Position numbers and translations under genes: made by a program
The notes under the pieces: model-generated
Told to the model about the DNA's origin: nothing
Seen by the model: only the letters and a program-made list of their open reading frames with translations
Database searches by the model: none
Shown: piece after piece, positions 1 through 14,099 of the stretch
How positions within the stretch are numbered: position 1 is the stretch's first letter
How the letters are laid out: every line of letters starts with the position of its first letter
Assembly (NCBI RefSeq): GCF_009389715.1
Contig: NC_052399.1
Span: forward strand, 16,557,646-16,621,645
Direction of reading: 5' to 3'
Origin: Phoenix dactylifera
Lineage: Eukaryota; Streptophyta; Magnoliopsida; Arecales; Arecaceae
Length of the DNA stretch: 64,000 nt

Positions 1-161
1 TTTATTTTTCTTTTTAAATTTGATGGATTAAATTATACAACTAACGATATCATAATAAAACTTTTATTTTTTAGCAAAGAATGAACAACATTGAGCTAGC
101 ACATCAGACTTGCCTGTCTACTTGAGGGAAGGTGTGAATCCTAATAAGAAAAGATACTTTT

Positions 162-276
162 AATTATTCATGTTCTTTAGAGTTGCTCATAAAATGGATA
201 CGGTAGAGTTGTAGAGAGAAAATATTCTAATTATTCATGTTCTTTGGGGTTGCTCATAAAATGGATATGGTAGGTT
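162..276. repeat. 68-bp direct repeat, two copies
   Basis: A block beginning TAATTATTCATGTTCTTT and continuing through GTTGCTCATAAAATGGATA occurs at about 162 and again at about 230, with only a few mismatches over some 46 bases. It is a small local tandem duplication with no obvious function. Confidence 0.75.
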
Positions 277-1740
277 TTCGGTGGAGATAGATGTGATGCA
301 TAACTTACTCAAAAGTAAGAGAAAACTTAAAAGAGAGAGAGATCAAAATCTAGGAGAAAAATCATTCTTTATAGAAACCACTTATTTTCTTTGAAAACAT
401 TATTATAATATAATACTAAGAATTGATATATTACCTTTATTTTTAAATATTTTTGGTATTTTAATTATTCAAGACAGTTTAGGGCTTTTTTTTGAAATTA
501 GTAGGGTACAAAAAAATTTATATAATAAAAAAATTAAAAAAATAACATAATAGATTACTTTTTTCAACCATGCACCATAAAGTTTAAGTTTGAAAACAGA
601 ATTTTAACGTAAAGTCCATTTTAAAAATTGAACTTTCTGGTGTCTCCTGCCACCTCATCCCAAAGTACTGGATTAAAAAAAACAATAATTTTATTCTGAC
701 ATATATAATCTAATTGATGAAGAATGATTTAACTCCTAGTTTGCATATAGGAAAGTCCGATCTTCCAAATTGTGACGTTTGTAACCTGATCTAAGAAAAA
801 CATTCTAATTCCATTGCATACAGCCTATATTTGTATTATTTAACTAAAGATACACTGAACTGAACTCCAGTGTCACATATGAGACTATAGAGTCCGATTT
901 ATCTTCAAAATTGTTATATCTCAAAAGACATCAACATCTTTGGTCAAATCCAAAAATAAAAATTAACTCCACCAAAGTAACATATAGAATTTCTATCTAA
1001 ATTAGCGAAAACTGGGTTAGCCTACATGAATATGTGCTTCATTCCAACATCAAACATGTAATGGGCAGACTTGAAGTCAAACGCAGTCTTTTATATGTAT
1101 TTCAAAAAAGAAACTCTATCTTTTCATTTGACTGCCATTTTGTGTCTATCTAGTGCATAATATATCTTGTATTTAGTGCCTTCCGTTAGTTTCACATAAT
1201 CAAGCATCTCTATGTACATCCATATTTGTCCAGATTTATACCTATTTTATATATAATTATAGAGGCTTGAAACTTAATTTAAAATGGCAGCTAATCTAGG
1301 AGAAACAATTTTTCTAGTGCATAAGTAACTAAACGGTTGTCGCTAAAATCCGAGATCAGCTAAGATCGGCTGAGTCACGAGGTGAGATTAAGGTTAACTA
1401 TGATCCAAGATAAAAAGCTTCGAACTAGCGGATAATGACGATGTGGATGATCGTATTTTAGGATGCAAATCCAGCCTGAAATAAAGTCTTCTTATTGGAA
1501 GTTTTCGGGTGGGGGGACTCTCTAATTCTTAAATTAGTCGAATTTTAGAAAAACAGTGAAAAAGAGTGAGTTTATGAAGTGAGAGTATTGGTGAAAATAA
1601 TAACTTATTGAGGATTTTCCAATTCCCCCAACATAAAGGATGGGATCGAGATTAACGGAGCGTATAATAACTACATGATAATGGCTTGTTGTGCAATAAC
1701 TGCATAGTAATAACTTCTCATATTATGCGCATGGTGATTA

Positions 1741-2150
1741 GGGCTAAAAGTGGGCTTGGGCCAGGCCAGCTTCGAGCCAGGCTTTGGGCGAGATCCGAAA
1801 GAATTCAGATTGGGTTTTGACTTAAATGTAGAGCCCATTTGAATTTAGGCCCGAATCAATTTTTTTTTTGTATGTTGTTAACTAGAGAGAATAATGAAAA
1901 AGTAAAGAATAAATTAAAAATAAATTTAACCAAGAATAATGTATCGCATATTATTTAACTAGCTTATTTACCTGTAAAGCAATATTATGAAATATTAAAC
2001 TTTAATTGGGTTGGAGCTGGAGCTATTTTTAGCCCAAACGGGTAATTTGGGTTGGGCTTGGGCTTAAGCTTTGGCTTGGATTTTCCAAAAATTTTCAGGC
2101 CTAAGCCCGCTCGAAGTTTGGGGGAAAAATCAGGCCAAATTTAGCAGTGA
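1741..2150. mobile_element. imperfect palindromic MITE-like segment rich in GGGCTTGGGCC
   Basis: The left part carries GTGGGCTTGGGCCAGGCC and the right part carries CAGGCCTAAGCCCGCTCGAA, roughly inverted relative to each other, around an AT-rich core. A similar GGCTTAGGCC / CCTAAGCC arrangement lies at about 53200-53460. This resembles degenerate non-autonomous DNA elements of plants. I cannot define terminal repeats or a target duplication precisely, so the boundaries are approximate. Confidence 0.4.
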
Positions 2151-2681
2151 CAACCGTATCAATCGTGCAATTATGGTCAGGCTAGCGTAATCGTCGTCGA
2201 GATTGTAATCATTTTACTTATGAGCATTAATCGCCTTCCAATAATTATTAAGAAGATATGCAACAGTTCTTTATTGCCCGATTAGGGTGGAACGGTATTT
2301 GGGCCAGCATGGAGATAAAGTACTTCAAAATATGTCGATAATAGGTACTTCCGTCTGTCCTCTGGTTGACAAATATTCACCTCCTCAAAAAGGAAAAAAG
2401 AAAAATCAATATCGTCGCCCACCATTATTGATAATCCACTGGACCTAACTTGGGAGACGAGTCGCAATGTGATCACAAGCACACCGTCCGATCTAAGCAA
2501 TCAGATACTCTTGATGATTCATGGAGCCACAAAACGTGGGTATAGCATAAGTCGGGCGGGACAAAAACATTTACTAGAAGAAAAAAAATTAGGGGAAAAA
2601 ATCCTCCCAAGTCCCAGTCCGTCAAAACTCAAAAGCCCTTTTGTTTCTCCTCTCCTTTTGGTCGCTGGAGCAATCTCTCCA

Positions 2682-5600
2682 ATGGCGGGTCTCAACGCCC
2701 CTCTGAGGGCGGCCGCCTTCTCCTCCGCCGCCGCCCAACCGAGCTTCTCCTCTCGGATCATCCTCCTCCTCACCGCGCTCCCCCTCGCCCTCGCCTGCTT
2801 GGCCTTCGTCCTCCAATGGCGCGGGGGGCTCCACGACCCCGCCTCCCGCTGGCCCACCGACACACAGATGTTCCCCGGCATGGAGAACAGCCCCCTAGGC
2901 TCCTCTTCATCCTCCTCCTCCTCCCTCCGCTCCTCTTCCTCCTCCTCCGATTGCACCGAGATCCTCGGCAGGAGCTCCTCCCCCTCCTTCCCCTTCTACC
3001 GCGGCTGGAACTTCGATTTCGACCCCGATCCGCGACCCAAGGTCGGATTTTTTTCTTTCCTTTTGCTGCTAATTTTCGTTCTCCCAGGGTTATATGGTGG
3101 GATCTGGGGTGGATCTTGGTAGAATGAGGCGGTAGGTGGAGGAGCGGCGGCGGAAGTTTGAATTGGGATATGGGCTTTAGCTTAGAAGTGCTTGTGAAAT
3201 GTCTTCGTGTTCCCTTTTTTGTGAATTAGTGTTAATGTACTGGAAGGGCATCTCCTCTTGTTTCGAGGACGACACTATTCTATTGTGGTGCTTAAAAATT
3301 CGATTTTGATAGTCTTATGATCAATTCAGTTCGTATGCTGATCCTATCATCAATAGCGTGGATGCTTGCTGGAATTTTGTTTCACATGCTTTGGATCTTA
3401 AACTATTCGCTTGATTACGTCCGCTAATTTCACAACAAATACGCACTTTGAACTTTCCCTTTTTCAAGCTTCCCATTGAATTTAAGTAACGAAACTATGT
3501 TTACTTCCTCACGGTAGTTCTGAAACCCGTTGGATGTCATGCTCTATGGTTTTTTCGAGAAATTAGCTAAGGGGTTCGAGTGATGGTTTCCTGCAAACAT
3601 TGTTTTCTTGCATTCCACTTTTTCAACAAGTTTTACTCATATGACCCTGGGGGCATCCTTTTGGTTAATGCAGATATGTATCACAACGAGCACTTCAGCT
3701 GGTTTGGAGCAAATTCTGCCATGGTTGTACTATCACAAAGTCATCGGAGTTACAACCTTCTTTCTGTTTGTTGAAGGGCAGGCTGCAAAACCTAATGTTT
3801 CGGCAGTCCTTGAATCCATTCCTGTAACTTTTTTTAAATATAATAACTTTTTTCCCTTTTTTCCATTTCGATTTGCTCTATGTTTTTTTCCTCTCAACCG
3901 TCCTCACTGACTCGAGTACTGGTGTTCTGAGTAAGATATTGTTTTTCCATTATATGACAGGGGGTCAAAATCATCTATAGAACTAGTGAACTCGAGGAGA
4001 AGCAAGCTAAAAGGTCAGTTCATTTATATTTGGCCTGATTAGATCTTCAGAGAAGGCCACAATGAATAAAAATTTGGTTTATCAAAAAAAGCTTAAATAT
4101 ATTGTAAGGAAGTACAAACAACTGTATGTGTTTTGCTTCCGGATTTATGTGAATTCGGACACTATGACGAGTTTATTCTACTTTGTTGAAGAGAACTTTT
4201 TCAATTACTTACTGGATACTTTTTATCACAATTATCTGAATACCAGCTAATGTGTATTTGTTTTCTTCTGAACCATAGCCGTATCTGGAATGAGACTTGG
4301 TTGTCAGGCTTCTTTTACAAACCATGCAATTATGAACTATTTGTGAAACAGTCGTTGAATATGGAGATGGCCATTGTTTTGGCACGGGTATGACCAATTA
4401 TATCGCTATTTGCATGTTAAGCAGCTTTTTCTTCTTTTGTTTTTTTATCAAGATTGACTAGCCAAATTATTGCATCTGGCCTTTATTCTGCTTTACTGCT
4501 GGTATGTTAGAGTTGTTTCATTCATTTATGGCTCAATATTGCAGTAGAGGTGATTCTGCTCTCAACATTTCATTATCCTTTGTCATCATTTAACATGCAT
4601 TTTCACTTTAGCTTGCTATGATACTGAAATGGAACATAATATGCTCTGTTGCTTGTTTCCATGGAAGGACATCGGTATGGACTGGATCATTCATCTTGAC
4701 ACTGATGAGTTAATACATCCAGCTGGTGCTCGAGAGTACTCTTTAAGGCAGTTGCTGTCAGATGTACCTGGCAATGTTGATATGGTTATCTTTCCAAATT
4801 ATGTAAGCAGACCTCCATTATAATGTGAATAGATAATTTTCATGTTGTAGATCTGATTTTTTTTTTTTTTGGATTCCAGGAAAGTAGCATAGAACGAGTT
4901 GATATTAAAGATCCATTTACTGAGGTAATTGATGTCTCATATTGCTAATCAAATTATATGGTTTGTTGCTACATTTTCTAATGTGGTGAGGATGTTGTCA
5001 ATGTGAATTTTGGAATATGTCAAGAATGTTCTATTGAATATGCAAATTCGTTTTGTGGCCCAACAGATTTCTATGTTTAAGAAGAATTATGATCATCTTC
5101 CCAAGGAAACATATTTTGGCTTATACAAGGAAGCAACACGTGGTAATCCAAACTACTTTCTTACTTACGGAAATGGGAAATCTGCTGCACGTATTCAAGA
5201 ATATCTTCGCCCTAATGGTGCACATAGATGGCACAATTATATGAAGACCCCAAAGTAAGATTATTCCTTTTTACGCAGCCTAATTCATCTTTATAGATGC
5301 GACTGTTCCTTGTGAATATATATTGCCTGAAAGTATTTTAGAATGTTAAGCATCAAATCTTATTTGATTCTGTGGCTTTGATTACTCACGTAGGACTGCT
5401 TGTGAGTTATGACTGTTCGTGTTATTTTTGATAGTGAGATCAAATTGGAAGAGGCTGCAATTCTGCATTACACATATACCAAATTTTCAGACTTGACATC
5501 AAGGCGTGATAGATGTGGCTGTAAACCAACAAAGGATGATGTCAAGAGATGCTTTATGCTGGAGTTTGATAGAGACGTGAGTGTTCTTTCACCAGTTCAA

Positions 5601-7465
5601 CAGTCTCTTCTAATTATGTTTATGGTATAAACTAGAAAGGATCAATTTATGCAGGTGAACTCGTACAACTTAAATTAATGTTTTTATATTTGCAAATAGA
5701 ACCGGGATCTCAACCATTTCTGACATATGCAATGTTCTGAGGAAAATGGCCATTAAGCATCTACATCTATGTTTTTTTTTTTTTTTTTTGTCTTTGGCTG
5801 CCAATCAACCTGTTTCTTGAAACGAAAATTAAGCTGCCTTGTCAGTGCAGGAGGGATCATAAGTGATACAGTTACAAGAGTGTGTATATGCTTGAGATAT
5901 CATTTTATAGAAGAAGTCTAATTATAAGCTTACTACATATGAGAAAATGCATAAAAGATTATAATAAGCTAAAATGTCCATTTCAGATAAGCTAAAGAAA
6001 ATAGCTGTATTTTCATGAAGTTTTACTAAGAAAATCCACCAATGTCTGCTTTTCATGTGCATGTATATTAACGCATCTGTATGAGTCAATTTGTCATATG
6101 TACATATATAATCTTTAGCATATCTAACAAGCCTTAAGTTATACATCTTAGTTAGCCATTGTGGAACTTGTCAGCACATTCCTACATTATATCATCTACC
6201 ATATTAGGTGATTTTAGCAATTCAATCTTAGATGAGGGTTGCAAATTCATAAACAACAATAGCGTGCTACAGTTTTTTATCTGACATGGATCTTTAACTT
6301 ATGAATAGAAATTCAGTATATCTGCCATCTTAACAAACCTTCAAGTGATCATGGTAATTAGTTAAATTCCATTTTTTTTTGAAGATGTTTCTGTTTTCTT
6401 TTGTGATGGCATGTGCTGACAACTTCTGTATCGGCATGTTAGGCTTTCATTATTGCATCAACTGCCACCGAGGAAGAAATGCTAAGATGGTAATTCCCTC
6501 AACTACCTTTCTTAATATTATTGAATTATCCTAAAATATCTTGTCAGTCATTACATAAATATTCTCAATTCATGCTGAGTTGATCACTGACCCCAGCTTG
6601 ATGGGAAAATGCTTTGAGTTATGACGACAAAATTGTCAAATGTTCTTATAATTCAATTTGAAGGGTTTATTGTTCTTAAGCAATATTTGTGGCCATATCT
6701 TATTGTTACTTGGTTTCTTGGTTTCATGTGGGAGTAGATTAGACCTACTCTTATGCACATGAAAGAAATCCTGGATGGACTCCTATTATGACAAGATGAA
6801 GGAATTTCATATAATTAATCATCTGATGTAGCTCTAGTTGCATTCTTTTAACTAGTTTCTATCATGCAGCTAGCTTTAATTCTCCTACAACAGCACTGTT
6901 ATACTGTTTCCAATATCATGCTCAAACATTTGTCGGTATACTTGCAATTTCCATTTCAGGTTTCGTGAACGCGTGGTATGGACTGACAAACAACTCAATT
7001 TGAAACTCCTCAGGAAGGGTATCTTGACCCGAATATATACGCCCATGGTAACTTTCACTCTCAAAATCATGAAAGATATTAGTTAAAAACTCTATCCGTT
7101 CCATATTCTATATCCTACTACTGCTAACTTGCAACCCATATTTCTAACAATTATATTTTCAGGCCATTATACAAGCTTTGAAGGAGTCTGGTGTTTTCAC
7201 CTCGGCAGTTGTATCTGCAAAAACAATCACCCGGGAGAAATTTTTGTCTTCTGTGGAGAGTCTTCAGAACAAAAATTCTTCTGCAGTTCCTAATTTGAGG
7301 GCTGGTGTAAACCAATCAATTACCGCCAGCACCTTGAGAGGAAGCAGTGACGGTAAATCTCAAGCAACTGCAAGGAGAATATTGGAGATGAGCAGTGTCC
7401 ACAAGAAAGCAATTCCACCAATGTCGCCCCCTAACTTGGCTGATCTCCACATGGAGACATTGTGA
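2682..7465 (+). CDS. KOB1: KOBITO1-type glycosyltransferase-like membrane protein (11 exons)
   Basis: I read eleven exons, all GT-AG: 2682-3041, 3674-3823, 3961-4013, 4279-4387, 4668-4802, 4880-4924, 5067-5254, 5435-5576, 6443-6489, 6960-7047 and 7163-7465. They join in frame to 539 residues; Arabidopsis KOB1 is about 530. Residues 26-46 form one hydrophobic segment after a short N-terminus, which predicts a type II membrane protein. A Ser-rich linker follows. The body carries [11 protein letters not shown], with a DxD-like motif at residues 235-237 typical of GT-A glycosyltransferase folds, then [23 protein letters not shown]1 (also ELD1, ABI8) is known to be needed for cellulose deposition and cell elongation and affects ABA response and plasmodesmata; its enzymatic reaction is not settled. 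The start is the first ATG followed by the family-like N-terminus; an upstream in-frame extension from 2469 lacks a signal-anchor logic. The gene looks intact. Confidence 0.93.
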
Positions 7466-10400
7466 GCCCTCCTCTACCAAGTCTTTGAAACATATTACGG
7501 GCTATTCAAGACAGATCTAGAAGCATACAATATATCACGAGGCTGACCCTGATTAGAATCACCCAGGTACTGAGTTAAAGTTGCACACGATTGATTGAGA
7601 TGGAGTCAGATTGCCAGCCTGTGACTCCTGGAAATTTGGTTGCTGTATCTGATTGCATTGTGACATGAATTGTATCTTCCTGTTTAAACATATTTTGTAT
7701 AGCCATTATACGATCCATTATCTTCTGTTGGTGAAAGGCAGAGGTCTCATTTTTTTCCGATAACAAACGTTCTTTTTCTTTCTTTTTTTTTTCGTTTTAA
7801 CCTATAACAGGCTTTGCAAGGTGAGAACTAGTTGGCGATTGGGGGTTCTTGACGGATAACCCTGTCGGTTTAGTCTGGATGGATTACATACGTGCTGGAC
7901 TTAGCTAGGCTTAAAATTAATTTAATTGGGCCCTTGGGTCTGTTAAGTATAAGCCAGAAAAAATAGCAAATCTTATTAGAAACTGTAGGGATCCTATCAT
8001 CAATTCTAGTTTGGAGGTAGGCTAAGATTAGCTTTTCAAGAAAAGATAGCAGGAATGCAGGATAGCATGGGTCAAGATGTAGTCGCAAGAGAAACTAATG
8101 AAATAAAACTAAATATTTCAGGGATAGAAACAATAGATTACTCGAGCATCTTGACTAACCGTGATCGCTTCTCTCTCCCTCCCTCCTGTAAATTTAAAAT
8201 AAAAATCCCCGTATCAGACGAATAAGATATTCCACTATCCCGGCACCGCCTAATCGGTAAATGCGGGACAGCAGATTCCCGACACAAATGCCAGCTTAGC
8301 CAGCTGGGGGTCTCTCTTCGCAGATGGTACTAGAAAACTAGACGGCGTCTACTGGTATCTCCTATCCAGGAGATATGCTCTCCAAACCATGGATACGTAA
8401 AAAATCAATACGAAATTATAAAATACAGTGGAATTATATTCCAAAGCAAGCTCTATTAGCAATTAGGGGAAAATAATTAACCAGTGCAAATAAAATAACA
8501 GCTTCATTTGCTTTCACGGAATTAATAAGGCAAATCACAGGAGTGATAATCGCAAATGTTTGGTTGGACGTGTGGGTGCAAGCAGTCCCACTGGCAGAGA
8601 GAGAATACTTGTACATCTATAACTATATAAGTATGTATTTGGGTTTGCACAGACCCTCCACCATCCAAATTCACCATTGCTGATTACGTCGCCCCGGTTG
8701 GTCCAAATACCAATTGCAACCAGATTTGGTTGCAACTTGCAAGTCGCTCAAAGCAATTTGCGACCGTTGATCCTTTTTGCTGCAAGATCATCAATCACTA
8801 TATTGCAACCATTTATTATCATGTCCCCCGAGTCTGTCTATGGCTGGTCGTGTCCATGTCCGTGATACTAAGCTTTTCAGCTTCAAGATTCCATGCTTCA
8901 TTCATCACTAACACCAATTATCAGTTGCACGGGGGTTCTTAGTTCATTTGATCCAACTATATTAACCCAAAAACAAACACTACCAAACCGACACATCAAA
9001 GCTTTATTGCAATTGTCTTCATCACCTCTGGCCACGCTTGAGTTGAACAATTCTTTTTTGGGGGGGTTTCTCTACAGATTCATCTAGCATTTAACAGGCA
9101 ACCAGACAAAGGAAAGGGAGGGGAACAAGATGAACACAAAGGATGACAAAATGCATGTCGGTAAATAGCCCTCAACAATCCAGTCAGCAATTTTGTTGGT
9201 TCAAGGAATAGCAGAGAAAGTAGCTGAAAAGATACCGACCCGCCAAGGCTTATTGGAGTACCCTAGCCAGAGTCACAGGACAACTGAAGGATGTGAATAT
9301 GCAGATAATCTAATTGTGGAGCTGTAATGAAAAATCTTTGAAAGAGAAGATCTAATTCACACTAAAAGTTCAATGCTATTCTGATGTACCAAACGAGTTC
9401 AATCCAGAAACGCTTGCACCATATTAACTAAAACTGACACCCCAGAAGATTGTATAAAGGTAAAGAATCCTATCATACACAAATGGTGCAAAGAACGATT
9501 AGAAACTGATTCATATGCAATCAGAAATGAGATGAAAATAAATCCTTAACACAGCCTGGTTTCATCTGAAAGCTCTAATATCTTGCTACACTACACTTCA
9601 GTGGGAACACACCTGGTCTATACAAAATCTGAAGTAATGAGTTTTATGAAAACATTTTTTGCTTGTTTTTTTCACAAAACCTATTCTCAAAGTCATGATG
9701 GTCAAAAAAACTGAAAAAGATGCTTGAAAGAACAGATTCCCCCTTTTTTGTGTAAATTCTGTTTTACAGAGAATCATGTTTTGTTTTATTTAAAAGGGAC
9801 CAGATAAAAAACTCAGACAGCCAGAAAACCCTAGAAGTAATCAAATTTTACTCTAATTTTGAGGCTTACAATCTGCTAGAAATATAAATAAAAATGGAAA
9901 CAACATCGGCCATACCTGAAAAAATTTAACACTATGCATATATAATCCACAAATTTCTTTTCAAGTAAAATACTACACTATGTGATGAGCTCCAGATGCG
10001 TCAGTGAACTCGAATATTGACAGTATCTTTAAGATGATGATGGATATAGAATGAGTGCGGCCATATATATACATGAAACAAGGAATGGCACGCATAAGAT
10101 CAATATTTGCAAGGGTAATAGCTGGAATAAGAGCACAACAAGATACAAGTTTAAGCCAAGACGGAGCTGTTGTGGTGTACGTGTTCTGCATTTTAACCTC
10201 ACATTTCAATTTGCAAAAATGTAGGTGAATTCTCGCTAAAAATAAACAAGGAATTTGTACAATAACTTGCAACATTCCCATTGTGACTCTACCTCGCTTC
10301 CCTCTTCTGAAAATTTTATCTACAGAGCTAATGACAATACCTTTCTACACTTTTTTCCTTATCCAAAGGATGCTTGCATTTTCACTTTGCCAGCAAGTGG

Positions 10401-13388
10401 TTAAGACTTCTTTATTCCCTGTCTATAACCGAGCTATGTCATTGACTCAGCTAGCCACTTGATGCCTTGACATGTTGAGATATGACCCTACCTCACGCTT
10501 TTCTTGCCCATTTACCATTGGATTTTTGCTAATTAGGTAGGTTATTCACACTTTTCTGTTCCACATCCACAATCAAACTGCATCATTGACTCGACTAGCT
10601 ACTTGATGCCAAGAAAGTGAGGCAGATAACAGCATTAAAAAGCAGTCTTCATGACTTTAGATGAGAGTGTAAAAAGCTTTACCAACTAATTCTTTATTTT
10701 CAACAAAAGCTTTGCTGGATGCCCTTGAACACTCATCAATTTAATGAGATTTACCCAGATAGCTTTCACGATGATGAGATTATTGCTGTCATATAAACAC
10801 TCTTGTTGGTAATTTTGTCAGAGCAAAGACACAGCAATGGAAGAAGAGGGATTTTTAGATTTGTGGATAAGGTTGGATATGCAAACAAGATGTTTCCTGA
10901 GATAAACTGTCTCAACCAACTACTACAGTGGTGAATTAAGAAAAAGATTCTCAAATAACCTAAAGAATGCAATGATGAAAAGAATTGATTAGAAGAGACA
11001 AATCACATACAAGTTTCAATGCAGACTCAGCAAAGAAAGCATGACTGAATTACTGGGGAAGTATTAATCATCCATAGATTTGGTAAGAGAGGGAAACATA
11101 ATCAACACAAGCAATTCACAAAAAACAAAAAATAATGGAGAATGCACAATGCGGGAAGGAGAGAGAAGAGAGTGCCTATCACATCTTATCCAAGCAAATA
11201 GGCGGTCAGCAAAAACAAACAACACGGCAAAAAAGATCACAAGGAAGCCAATCAATTAAACAAGCTGACTTCTATACATATTAAGTTTCAAGAATAAATT
11301 ATAAGGACCAAGCACATGGATGGATGTCGCGAGAAAAAGCGTACTAGTTTATACAATTAGGAAATAAATCATACCTGCTCATATGTCCCAGCATTCCATG
11401 TTTACCAAAACAATTATGAAATTTCACAGGACAGGAAGATGGGCAGAAATCAAAAGGAGGGGGGGTGATGGAGAGAACTTATGTGGACATCAACTACAAG
11501 CTGGAACATCAAACAATCTGTTCACTCTTCGAAAAAGAATCATATACATTGAAGACTACCATGAGAGAAGCTGTCCTAAAGATACATATCATGATTGTGA
11601 TTGCACTACACTTTAACTTCTTGAGGAAAACTTATCTAAAAATGGTTGAAGGAATACTGATGTTTTCATGCTATTGGACTATCAATCTACTTGACTCTAT
11701 GAAATCTCAGATACAGGATCAACCCAATGATTCTTATCAATTGACTACAAAACCTAGTTCCTAACATCAAATCTCCAAACTAGCATTTATTCAAGATGTC
11801 CTATGCCATGGAAGCCACTGGAGACATGCATAACAATAGCAACCAAATCTACATTAGAAACATAAAAAATAGGATTGACTTTCTGGTACATAGTACACAG
11901 TAGCTCAAGTACTGAACACAGTATTCCTAAGAAATGAATTAGTTCCACGATTGAGAAGTCGAGACAGCCCAAGCAGCTCTAGTTTAGGAAAAGTCAGCAA
12001 CAGCTTTGTAGATTAATATACAATTTTACATGTGGAAGGTGATCCCCTGCTTGAGTTTACCAGGCAATAAAAAAGTTCAACCATATATTAATTATTCATA
12101 TAAATCAGTTTCATTCAGAAAGGATATCAGCAAAGTTACTTATGGAGATTTTTAATCCCACACACAGTTCAACTCTACATATCAATATTTACTCTGCTTT
12201 GTCAGATGGATTCTGCAAGAAATTACAGGTCTCAGGGTGATCAAATCACTCACCTTATGAAAACCAATTTGCTGTTATGCTCGAACAGAAGTAAACTAAC
12301 CTCTATATACTTGAGCACAAATCATATTTCAGGCAGAGCCATCATTGTAATCATTTGGACAGAATGAGAAGCCAGGACCAAGTCTCAAGAAACAAAAGTC
12401 AGGAATCCAACCAAAAAATCGTTTTGATGGGGGCCTGTAGGAAAACCAATCTTTTACATAAAGAGTCTGGCCATATATAAGATATTGTCATCATGAAACC
12501 CAAAGGTCCATCAATATTTAGTATCATCAATTCAAACAAACGAGGACTCTGCGAGCTAAGGCAAGGAGAAGATCAAGTCATGAGCACTATCAAAAAGTTC
12601 TCATTTTATGATTGTCAAGATCCAGCTCAATTTGTAGATAGGATCTGCTGCCGTGAAACTATGGAAACTCCAGTGCAAAATCAGTTCTGTTCATCCATGG
12701 CTTATTGCGGGAAGATAGTAGAAGACCAATTTAATAACATAAAAAGTTCTGCTCGGTTAGAACCTTGAGATCCCCTCCTGCCTCCCATATGAAACTTCCA
12801 ATTAGATCTACCAAAGGTATTCCTTGCATAGATAGTTAATGTCAACAAAATCAGTCGCCACATCTTTGATAACTTATTCAAACCACTGCTTTCACAAAGC
12901 ATGATCTCATTTCTTTTTAATAAAACTCAAGGACTTATCTAGATTACATCACTGGCACCTATTATATAGGGGGACGATTTTAGATAAAAAGGGTTAAACT
13001 CCATATGAGGCTAAAGATTAAGATAGCGTACCATCATCAACACATGTAAATCAACATCATTCATTTTTTTTTAAATTTCAGGATCATCATAAGTTCATAA
13101 CACCATAAAAACAGATTAACAAAAAAATACACGGATTAAAACCCACAATTTAATAAAAGCATTTTTCATAATTGTGCTCATCCGGATCCATTCATCCTAC
13201 ATATAACCAAGCAAAAACAGTTAAGTACCAGTTACATTAAAAGGTCTACTAGATCCAATAACAAATCCAAATGACACCAGACATAACCATAACGACAACC
13301 AAGCAAAGCGATCGAGAACAAAATACGAAAGAAACCCTAGACAGCGGGCATCAATCTCATGAACTGTATACCTCTCTCTAGAAGCGCT
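7466..13388. other. gene-free interval between the KOBITO1-like and eL27 genes
   Basis: The first few hundred bases are probably the 3' UTR of the upstream gene. The rest, about 5.5 kb, is AT-rich with only short random reading frames on both strands. I see no tRNA, no recognisable transposon protein and no strong tandem array. The part just before 13389 is the 3' flank of the eL27 gene. Confidence 0.55.
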
Positions 13389-13796
13389 CTAGAAGCGGAG
13401 CTTAGTGAAGAACCACCGGTTCTTGCCGGTCTTGAAGCGCTCCTCGAAGCGAGCCTTGGTCTCCTTGCAGGCGGCCACCTTCTTGTCCCGGGACTGGAGA
13501 GCGTCGAGGGAGACGACGTCCTTGAGATCCACATCCAGGGTATAGCGGGTGGGCATGATGTGGCTGTAGTTAACCACCTTCAAGAAGGCCTTGACGCGGG
13601 ACTTCTTGGCCGTCTTCTTGGCCGAATCCTTGCGGATGACCTTCTTGGGATACTTGAGGATGCCGGCGACGAGGCAATGGCCGTAGGGGCGGTCGCGGGT
13701 GCCCTCATCGAAGCACCGTATGATCACCGCCTTCCGGCCGGCGAACCGCCCCTGGAGGACGATCACCGCCTTCCCTGGTTTTAAAAACTTTACCAT
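13389..13796 (-). CDS. RPL27: 60S ribosomal protein eL27 (L27e)
   Basis: A single uninterrupted exon encodes 135 residues, the usual length for plant eL27. The N-terminus [20 protein letters not shown] is the KOW-type beta-barrel start of the family. The middle ([25 protein letters not shown]) and the C-terminus ([11 protein letters not shown]) are diagnostic. The protein is a component of the large cytosolic ribosomal subunit. Plant eL27 genes are often intronless in the coding part, so this is not a sign of a processed copy. GC-rich codon use and a telo-box / site II promoter upstream indicate an active gene. No defect is visible. Confidence 0.97.
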   Translation of the reverse strand: MVKFLKPGKAVIVLQGRFAGRKAVIIRCFDEGTRDRPYGHCLVAGILKYPKKVIRKDSAKKTAKKSRVKAFLKVVNYSHIMPTRYTLDVDLKDVVSLDALQSRDKKVAACKETKARFEERFKTGKNRWFFTKLRF

Positions 13797-13890
13797 TTTT
13801 CCTTACCTCGGACGACGACGCGCCGACGGCGGCTTTGGTCGGCTATCGAGTTATCCCCGGATGGAGGCGTTTCAGAAAACCTAATTTGCT

Positions 13891-14023
13891 TTATATAGAT
13901 ACAGCTAGGGTTTCAGAGGTTTTGTTGGTTAAATTACGATTATACCCATCCTTTACATGGATGCAGGCTGGGTTTCTGGTGGTCGCAAATAGGCCCAGCT
14001 CCATCCGAGCAGGCCTGGCCCAA
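13891..14023 (-). promoter_or_regulatory. eL27 promoter: TATA box, telo-box and two site II elements
   Basis: Read on the minus strand, TATATAA lies at 13891-13897, about 95 bases upstream of the start codon. A telo-box AAACCCTAG lies at 13905-13913. Two site II elements (TGGGCC type) lie at 13991-13997 and 14017-14023. The combination of telo-box and TGGGCY motifs is well known in plant ribosomal protein promoters and links them to TCP-type and telo-box-binding factors in dividing cells. Confidence 0.8.
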
Positions 14024-14099
14024 CTGATTGCGGTATTGTGAGCGAAGACAGTCGCATCACAGAGCCCATTAACCTCGTGACCGTATAACATTCCTCTAA

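Larger units (their letters stand above)
1..2681. other. AT-rich intergenic DNA upstream of the KOBITO1-like gene
   Basis: No coding region can be supported here. The stretch is strongly AT-rich. It contains a short direct repeat near 162-276 and an imperfect palindromic GGGCTTGGGCC-type segment near 1741-2150, both listed separately. The last 200 bases before 2682 become pyrimidine-rich and are probably promoter and 5' leader of the downstream gene, but I see no convincing TATA box. Confidence 0.6.

Noticed and set aside
13359-13784. 141-residue frame opposite the eL27 gene
   Set aside because: Shadow of the eL27 coding sequence.
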